Assembly (NCBI GenBank): GCA_023428515.1
Contig: JAEYXI010000412.1
Span: 1-9,448 of the forward strand
Source of the DNA: Pseudomonadota bacterium
GTDB lineage: Bacteria; Pseudomonadota; Alphaproteobacteria; Rhizobiales; Rhizobiaceae
Reading direction: 5' to 3'
Length of the DNA: 9,448 nt
Shown here: piece after piece, positions 6,410 through 9,448 of the stretch
How positions within the stretch are numbered: the stretch's first letter is position 1
Layout: each line of letters opens with the position of its first letter
Program-made: the position numbers and the translations under genes
Notes under the pieces: model-generated
Told to the model about the DNA's origin: nothing
Databases searched by the model: none
What the model saw: only the letters and a program-made list of their open reading frames with translations

Positions 6410-6993
6410 CGCCGATCCGGACCGAGCGGCTTATCCTGCGCAACTGGGAGGAGCGCGACCGCGACCTCTTCCACCGCATCAATTCAGACGACCGCGTGAT
6501 GGAGTTCTTCCCGTTCCGTCGAAGTCGCATGGAAGCTGACGCAAAGATGGACGAGTGGCGCAGCTGGATCGAAGAGGACGGCTACGGCTTTGCCGCCGTC
6601 GAGATTGCGGCAAATGGCGAGTGCGTCGGCTTTGTCGGCCTGTTCGATACGGAAGATGTGCCCGGCCTGCCCGATGGGACGGTCGAGATCGGCTGGCGTC
6701 TCGCTCCGGAGTATTGGGGCCGGGGTTATGTGACCGAGGCCGCCGAGGCATGGCTCGCCTTCGGCTTCGAGACGCTGGAGAAAAGCGAAATCGTTTCCTT
6801 TGCCGTTCCGGGCAATCGCCGCTCCATCGCCGTCATGCGACGCCTGGGCATGACAGCCGATCCAGCGAACGACTTCGATCACCCGCACGTCCCGGACAGC
6901 CATCCGCACCTGAAGCGGCATGCGCTCTACCGCCTCCAGCGCGAGGACTGGCTGGCCGGCAAACGAAAGGCCAGCGACAAAGCGCCGGCCTGA
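6406..6993 (+). CDS. GNAT family N-acetyltransferase (RimJ/RimL type)
   Basis: The 195-residue product fits the Acetyltransf_3 group: it opens with IRTERLILRNWEERD, the usual strand-helix start of RimJ/RimL-like enzymes. It carries the acetyl-CoA pyrophosphate loop in IGWRLAPEYWGRGYVTEA (residues 95-112; motif A core WGRGYV), followed by the motif B pattern of NRRSIAVMRRLGM at 137-149. The acceptor is unknown; relatives acetylate ribosomal protein N-termini, small amines or antibiotics. The start ATG at 6406 overlaps the serB stop codon as ATGA, which indicates translational coupling and one transcript. The amber codon in serB would stop ribosomes 230 bp earlier and could reduce expression of this gene. 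A longer open frame back to 5806 is only the antiphase of serB. Confidence 0.88.
   Translation: MTPIRTERLILRNWEERDRDLFHRINSDDRVMEFFPFRRSRMEADAKMDEWRSWIEEDGYGFAAVEIAANGECVGFVGLFDTEDVPGLPDGTVEIGWRLAPEYWGRGYVTEAAEAWLAFGFETLEKSEIVSFAVPGNRRSIAVMRRLGMTADPANDFDHPHVPDSHPHLKRHALYRLQREDWLAGKRKASDKAPA
6951..6990. repeat. Overlapping inverted repeats at the GNAT 3' end
   Basis: Two perfect 7-bp inverted repeats share bases: GCTGGCC (6951-6957) with GGCCAGC (6969-6975), and GGCCGGC (6954-6960) with GCCGGCC (6984-6990). They could form alternative GC-rich hairpins in the RNA, just before the GNAT stop codon and near the convergent degP 3' end. No T-run follows, so terminator activity in either direction is only possible, perhaps Rho-assisted. 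Confidence 0.3.
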
Positions 6994-7044
6994 CAATTCA
7001 ACAGCTTGGCTGGATTTGAAGACTCAGCGCCTGAACGTCGACGC

Positions 7045-8619
7045 CTAGTCCATCCGGACCGTCACGAACCGCAGCTCGCCCGTCTTCGACGCAAGCATCA
7101 GCAGCGCGTTCTTGCGCCCCTGCTCCTTCAGCGTGGCGACACGGTCGAGCACGTCCTTCGGCGTTCCGACCGATTCCTGCGCGATCTCCGTGATCACATC
7201 GCCGGCCACGATGCCGCGCTCGGCGGCGGGGGAATCGGCCGTCACTTCGGTGACGACCACGCCTGAGACGTCGGCGCCTATGCCGAACTTGCTGCGCGTC
7301 TCGTCGGTCAGTTCGCCGACCGTCATGCCGAGGATCGCGGCCGTGGCGACGGGACCACCCTCTTCCGCGGAAGGCGCAGCTTCCGCTTCCGCGAGCTTCT
7401 CGCCTTCCTCGAGGCGCCCGAGCGTGACCTTGACGGTTTTCTCCTCGCCCTTGCGCAGGATCACCACGTCGACCGCCTTGCCGACCGGGCTCTCCGCCAC
7501 CGCCAGCGGCAGCTCGCGGCTCTCGTTTATTTCCTTGCCGTCGAACTTGACGATGACGTCGCCGACCTCGATCAGGCCGTTGTCGACGGGGCCGCCCTTG
7601 ATGATGCCGGAGACCAGGGCGCCCTTGGCGATCTTGATGCCCAGGCTTTCGGCGATCTCGTCGGTCACCGGCTGGATGCGCACGCCGAGCCAGCCGCGGC
7701 GGGTCTCGCCGAACTCGCGCAGCTGCGAGACGACGCCGACGGCCATCTCGGCCGGAATCGAGAAGCCGATGCCGATCGAGCCGCCCGAGGGCGAGATGAT
7801 CGCCGTGTTGATGCCCACGACCTCGCCATACATATTGAACAGCGGGCCGCCTGAATTGCCGCGGTTGATCGCCGCGTCCGTCTGGATGAAATCGTCATAG
7901 GGGCCGGCATCGATGTCGCGGTTGCGCGCCGAGATGATGCCGACGGTGACCGTTCCGCCGAGCCCGAATGGATTGCCGATCGCCATCACCCAGTCGCCGA
8001 TGCGCATCTTGTCGGAATCGCCGAACTTGACCGCCTTCAGCTTCTTCAGCGAGGGATCGACCTTCAGCACGGCGATGTCGGTCTTTGGATCGGTACCGAC
8101 CAGTTCAGCCTTCAGCTTGGAGCCGTCGGAGAAATTCACCTCGATCTCGTCGGCATCGGCGATGACGTGATTGTTGGTGACGACGATGCCTTCCGCGGCG
8201 TCGACAACGAAGCCCGAGCCGAGCGACTGGACCTGCTGCGGGCCGCCACCGCCCTGCCGGTCCTTGAAGAACTCGTCGAAGAAATCCTGGAAGGGCGAGC
8301 CTTCCGGCGCCTGTGGCAGCGGCACGGTGCCCTGGCCCTCGCTGCCCGCCACCTTCTGCGAGGTCGAGATGTTGACGACCGCCCCGAGCAGGCCCTCCGC
8401 AAGGTCGGCGACCGAGGCCGGTCCCGCCTGGGTAACATGTGGCGTGGCCGGAGCGACCGGTGTTTCAGGAGCGCCCGGCGTTTCGGGGACAGGTAGCGGC
8501 GTTGCCGGCTGGGCCTCGGTCTGGGCGTATGCCGGGGCGGCGGATGCGCCGATGAACAGCGCCATCGCCGCCGACAGCAGTCTCTTGCGCAGCAAAGGCG
8601 TGAGGTGGTGGCGGTTCAT
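7045..8619 (-). CDS. degP: Do-family periplasmic serine protease DegP/HtrA
   Basis: This 524-residue envelope protease and chaperone degrades misfolded periplasmic proteins. It begins with a signal peptide (positive RKR at 11-13, hydrophobic core to about 26, likely cleavage after AYA at 30-32) and a Pro/Thr-rich linker (38-62). The chymotrypsin-like domain has a complete triad: H151 in TNNHV, D181 in TDIAVLKVD, and S256 in GNSGGPLFN. PDZ1 spans about 309-400 and PDZ2 about 430-520, joined by an acidic Glu/Ala-rich linker. The ATG at 8619 is preceded by GGGAG 7 bp upstream. It lies 116 bp downstream of the DUF2065 gene on the same strand and so ends the hflC-DUF2065-degP cluster, a grouping that makes sense for membrane and periplasmic quality control. 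Alternative paralogue names (DegQ, MucD) cannot be separated by sequence alone. Confidence 0.96.
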   Translation of the reverse strand: MNRHHLTPLLRKRLLSAAMALFIGASAAPAYAQTEAQPATPLPVPETPGAPETPVAPATPHVTQAGPASVADLAEGLLGAVVNISTSQKVAGSEGQGTVPLPQAPEGSPFQDFFDEFFKDRQGGGGPQQVQSLGSGFVVDAAEGIVVTNNHVIADADEIEVNFSDGSKLKAELVGTDPKTDIAVLKVDPSLKKLKAVKFGDSDKMRIGDWVMAIGNPFGLGGTVTVGIISARNRDIDAGPYDDFIQTDAAINRGNSGGPLFNMYGEVVGINTAIISPSGGSIGIGFSIPAEMAVGVVSQLREFGETRRGWLGVRIQPVTDEIAESLGIKIAKGALVSGIIKGGPVDNGLIEVGDVIVKFDGKEINESRELPLAVAESPVGKAVDVVILRKGEEKTVKVTLGRLEEGEKLAEAEAAPSAEEGGPVATAAILGMTVGELTDETRSKFGIGADVSGVVVTEVTADSPAAERGIVAGDVITEIAQESVGTPKDVLDRVATLKEQGRKNALLMLASKTGELRFVTVRMD

Positions 8620-8665
8620 GCAACAGCTCCCGGTCGATGCATAAGGAAACGGCCCGCTCGAAGGG

Positions 8666-8696
8666 CAGGCCTCATGTTCGCAAGAAATAAGGCCTG
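8666..8696. repeat. 7-bp inverted repeat upstream of degP
   Basis: CAGGCCT (8666-8672) and AGGCCTG (8690-8696) form a perfect inverted repeat with a 17-bp AT-richer spacer in the 116-bp gap between DUF2065 and degP. Just beside it, GCCC and GGGC around 8653-8666 can also pair. The site could be an operator for degP or a weak attenuating hairpin after DUF2065. I found no convincing heat-shock or EcfG-type promoter boxes. Confidence 0.3.
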
Positions 8697-8735
8697 TTTG
8701 CGGCTTTGGCCACGGAACTGAGAATAAATCCTCCG

Positions 8736-8921
8736 TTACCCTCGCACCAGCCAGACGACGCCCACTCCGGCGGCGATCGACACCAGCCCGAGCGTGCGCA
8801 GCACATTCTCGGGCGTGGCGAGCACTTCCGTCGCCAGCCTCTTTGCGAGGCCCGGAAAGCCGCCATAGACCAGGCCCTCAACGACGAGGACCAGGCCTAT
8901 CGCGGCCATGAAATCGGACAC
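8736..8921 (-). CDS. DUF2065 small membrane protein (YjeT-like)
   Basis: This 61-residue protein consists almost entirely of two hydrophobic helices (about 5-24 and 42-59) joined by a basic, polar turn. The pattern LVLVVEGLVYGGFP in helix 1 and LRTLGLVSIAAGVGVVWLV in helix 2 matches the DUF2065 family (E. coli YjeT), which in E. coli also lies directly downstream of hflC. The start is 12 bp after the hflC stop, with AAAGGGG about 14 bp upstream, so it is surely co-transcribed with hflC. A second ATG four codons later is a possible alternative start. The biochemical role is unknown; the gene link suggests a small accessory to the HflKC/FtsH membrane complex. Confidence 0.9.
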   Translation of the reverse strand: MSDFMAAIGLVLVVEGLVYGGFPGLAKRLATEVLATPENVLRTLGLVSIAAGVGVVWLVRG

Positions 8922-8933
8922 GGGCCGACCCCT

Positions 8934-9448
8934 TTAGGGGTTGGCCGTCGTTGCACCGGGTGCCGGATTGGCTTCGGGTATCGCACCGGTGGCCGTGCCT
9001 TCCGCGGACGGCGTCGGAGCCGGCGCGGGCGCCGCCCCGCCGTTCGGGCCGAGGAAGTAGCGGAAGAACTGCGATTCGGGCGACAGCACCATGGTCGTGC
9101 CGGTGCCGAGCAGCGCGTTCGAATAGGCGATCATCGAGCGGTAGAACTCGAAGAAAGCGGGATCGCGCTGGAAGGCCTCGGCGAAGACCGCGTTGCGCTG
9201 GGCCTCGCCTTCACCGCGCAGGATTTCCGATTCCTTGCGCGCCTCGGCGACGATCTCGACCACCTCGCGGGCGGCGCGGGCGCGGATGCGCTGCGCCGCC
9301 TCGCGGCCCCGTGCGCGCAGCCTTTCGGCTTCGGCAAGGCGCGCGGCCTTCATGCGGTCATAGGGCTGCTGGGACACTTCCGCCGGCAGGTCGGTGCGGC
9401 GGATGCGCACGTCCTCGATCTGCAGGCCGAGCGAAGTCGCATCCGGAC
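8934..9448 (-). CDS. hflC: HflC, SPFH/band-7 protein, 5' end beyond window
   Basis: The last 170 codons of HflC are present; the frame is open to the window edge and the gene's start lies outside. HflC with HflK forms a large inner-membrane cage that encloses and restrains the FtsH protease. Visible are the end of the SPFH domain (DVRIRRTDLPAEV), the long charged helix (roughly the next 70 residues, Ala/Arg/Glu-rich) with the family string ILRGEGEAQRNAVFAEAF, then RDPAFFEFYRSMIAYSNAL and VLSPESQFFRYF, which are hallmarks of HflC. After this comes a ~35-residue Pro/Ala/Gly-rich tail, longer than in E. coli HflC as I recall it. A GTG at 9410 is internal, not the start. Confidence 0.95.
   Translation of the reverse strand, partial: PDATSLGLQIEDVRIRRTDLPAEVSQQPYDRMKAARLAEAERLRARGREAAQRIRARAAREVVEIVAEARKESEILRGEGEAQRNAVFAEAFQRDPAFFEFYRSMIAYSNALLGTGTTMVLSPESQFFRYFLGPNGGAAPAPAPTPSAEGTATGAIPEANPAPGATTANP

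Noticed and set aside
1..9448. CRISPR arrays, tRNA or rRNA genes, riboswitches
   Set aside because: No regularly spaced repeats, cloverleaf-like segments or recognised aptamer cores were seen by eye in the gaps between genes.

Overview
The window looks like a chromosomal segment of a GC-rich alphaproteobacterium, most likely Hyphomicrobiales (a Mesorhizobium/Phyllobacteriaceae-type genome). This rests on codon use, on the protein sequences as I recognise them, and on the gene set hflC - DUF2065 - degP - serB - miaA, which I recall as a conserved rhizobial neighbourhood. No database search was possible.

Left part (1-3695), accessory in character. It starts with the N-terminal 171 codons of a RecF/SMC-like AAA ATPase on the minus strand, cut by the window edge. 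A divergent intergenic region with a perfect 12-bp palindrome follows, then a complete HerA/DUF87-type hexameric ATPase on the plus strand. Converging on that gene is an APH-family phosphotransferase whose last ~28 codons have been shifted out of frame by one missing base. Behind it lies about 300 bp without an intact gene. This stretch holds small inverted repeats and a 33-codon relic of an IS5-like transposase C-terminus, ending 6 bp before the next gene.

Right part (3696-9448), mostly conserved housekeeping genes. On the minus strand are a membrane-anchored diguanylate cyclase (GGEEF active site with an intact RxxD inhibitory site) and, upstream of it, miaA (tRNA A37 dimethylallyltransferase). 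miaA starts inside the 5' end of the divergent serB gene. serB (phosphoserine phosphatase) carries an in-frame TAG at codon 219, directly before its catalytic lysine; the remaining 76 codons are intact and end in an ATGA overlap with a GNAT acetyltransferase gene. Converging from the right is degP (periplasmic Do-type protease with two PDZ domains), then a small DUF2065 membrane protein and the 3' part of hflC. These three form an hflC-DUF2065-degP membrane/envelope protein quality-control cluster read on the minus strand.

The most notable observations are the amber codon in serB, the frameshift in the phosphotransferase, the transposase relic, the overlapping divergent serB/miaA starts, and the divergent pair of ATPase genes at the left edge. 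I did not find a convincing new multi-gene system. The two ATPases are the only candidate, and the deciding sequence lies outside the window.
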